Assembly: GCA_945925985.1 (NCBI GenBank)
Contig: CAMELV010000001.1
Span: 186,001 to 250,000 of the forward strand
DNA length: 64,000 bases
DNA from: Comamonas sp. lk
GTDB lineage: Bacteria > Pseudomonadota > Gammaproteobacteria > Burkholderiales > Burkholderiaceae_C
Reading direction: 5' to 3'
Shown here: piece by piece, positions 63,311 to 64,000 of the stretch
Layout: the number at the start of each line of letters is the position of its first letter
Numbering within the stretch: the stretch's first letter is position 1
Translations under genes and position numbers: made by a program
Notes under the pieces: generated by a model
What the model was told of the DNA's origin: nothing
What the model saw: the letters and a program-made list of their open reading frames with translations, nothing else
Databases searched by the model: none

Positions 63311-64000
63311 ATGCTGCGAGACGAAATGAATACTCCTAAAAAGATAGCTATAAAGCCACTGCTGGCGTGGGCTGGAATGGTTTTTTGCATGGCATCGGCA
63401 GTGGCTGGCATTCCCATTGAGCGCTGGGTACAGGCCTCTGGGGCCGAAGTCTTTCTGGTACCCAGCCCGGCGATCCCGATGCTCGATGTGCAAATCGATT
63501 TCGACGCCGGCAGCCGTCGTGACCCGCCTGCGCAGGCGGGTTTGGCCGCCATCATGGCGGCCATGAGCGCAAAAGGTGTGCTGGCCGGCGGCCCTGCCGA
63601 ACCGGCACTTGATGAAAATGCCCTGAGCGAGGCCTGGGCCGACCTGGGCGCTTCATTCGGCGCCGGCGCCGGCGCCGACCGCTTCAGCTTTTCCTTGCGA
63701 ACCTTAAGTTACCCCGACCTGCTGGCTCGCGCAGCGGCGCTGGCCGCCCGCCAAATGGGACAGCCGAGCTTTCCCGATGCCGTTTGGCAAAGTGAGCGCG
63801 AGCGGCTGAAGGCATCGCTGCGCGAGGCCAATACCCGGCCTGCCACCCTGGCCGCGCGTGCCTTCAGCCGTGCGGTCTACGGCAGCCACCCCTACGGCCA
63901 GGAAATGACCGAGGGTACTTTGTCTGCGATCAGTGTGGCCGATATGCAGGGCCTGCAGCGCACCCTGTTGCCCTGCCGGGCCCGCGTGACGCTGGTTGGC
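63311..64000 (+). CDS. M16-family peptidase-like protein, non-catalytic partner (3' truncated by window edge)
   Basis: An open frame to the window end (230 codons). ATG 63326 (MNTPKKIAIKP) is an alternative start. A signal peptide ends near MASAVAG. The first M16 lobe is recognisable (MLDVQIDFDAGSRRDPPAQAGLAAIMAAM), but the zinc motif HxxEH is missing: AAIMAAM stands where HVLEH does in the partner. In bacterial M16 pairs one subunit is commonly inactive. Part of the signal peptide is encoded by a dispersed repeat (63335-63388). Confidence 0.9.
   Translation, partial: MLRDEMNTPKKIAIKPLLAWAGMVFCMASAVAGIPIERWVQASGAEVFLVPSPAIPMLDVQIDFDAGSRRDPPAQAGLAAIMAAMSAKGVLAGGPAEPALDENALSEAWADLGASFGAGAGADRFSFSLRTLSYPDLLARAAALAARQMGQPSFPDAVWQSERERLKASLREANTRPATLAARAFSRAVYGSHPYGQEMTEGTLSAISVADMQGLQRTLLPCRARVTLVG
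63335..63388. repeat. Dispersed AT-rich repeat encoding the M16 partner's signal peptide
   Basis: Plus strand reads AAAAAGATAGCTATAAAG, then CTGGCGTGGGCTGGAATGG and TTTTTT. It aligns to the coding strand of the 53625 copy codon by codon from ATA GCT to the TTT codon, in the same frame. Confidence 0.75.

Overview
The window is a 64 kb stretch of high-GC bacterial chromosome. Gene content and order point to a betaproteobacterium of the order Burkholderiales, most likely family Comamonadaceae near Rhodoferax or Polaromonas. The pointers are the murD-ftsW-murG-murC-ddl-ftsQAZ-lpxC order, accBC-prmA-DUF3426, an alanine/lysine-rich histone H1-like protein, a PP0621-family protein beside a YpjD-like gene and ffh, and an abundant short AT-rich dispersed repeat. 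The genus is an inference from memory. I saw no rRNA, tRNA, CRISPR array, prophage or insertion sequence.

Layout. 1-10 kb is the 3' part of the division and cell wall (dcw) cluster on the plus strand, mostly joined by 4-base ATGA/GTGA overlaps. 10-14.3 kb is a minus-strand operon rnb-tonB-like-mtgA-ruvC. 14.5-17 kb encodes a large unrecognised lipoprotein. 17-24.6 kb on the plus strand holds a NarL/UhpB-type two-component pair, rodA, a beta-hydroxyacid dehydrogenase, tldD, and aroG behind a phenylalanine-rich leader peptide and attenuator. 24.6-31 kb holds mpl (minus), a small unknown protein, a TlpA-like thioredoxin, accBC, prmA, a shortened DUF3426 gene and the H1-like protein (minus). 31-37.7 kb (minus) holds nrdAB behind a promoter overlapped by two NrdR-type boxes, ampD, a PP0621 protein and a YpjD-like membrane protein. 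37.8-43.6 kb holds ffh, miaB and a DUF1501/DUF1800 export pair. 43.7-49.2 kb holds selD, a PhoX phosphatase and a CocE/NonD hydrolase.

49-61 kb is the least ordinary part. It is a tight minus-strand operon with an E. coli Ynj-like ABC permease and ATPase (YnjC, YnjD), a CDP-alcohol phosphatidyltransferase (YnjF-like), a VTT membrane domain fused to a disulfide oxidoreductase, a DUF3047 protein and an oxidoreductase of the family found fused to SelD. The matching solute-binding protein (YnjB-like) lies 3.3 kb away beside ftsY, behind a block with an O-antigen ligase-like gene, an Hsp70-like gene and an esterase. The window ends with a pair of M16 peptidases, the second cut off.

How the genes work together. 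Peptidoglycan synthesis and recycling recur: murD, murG, murC, ddl, ftsW, rodA, mtgA, mpl and ampD. Housekeeping pathways are present for fatty acids (accBC), dNTPs (nrdAB), aromatic amino acids (aroG) and membrane targeting (ffh, ftsY). Two families of short dispersed repeats have entered coding sequence. One of them, in three genes, occupies the same reading frame and encodes a signal-peptide or membrane segment.
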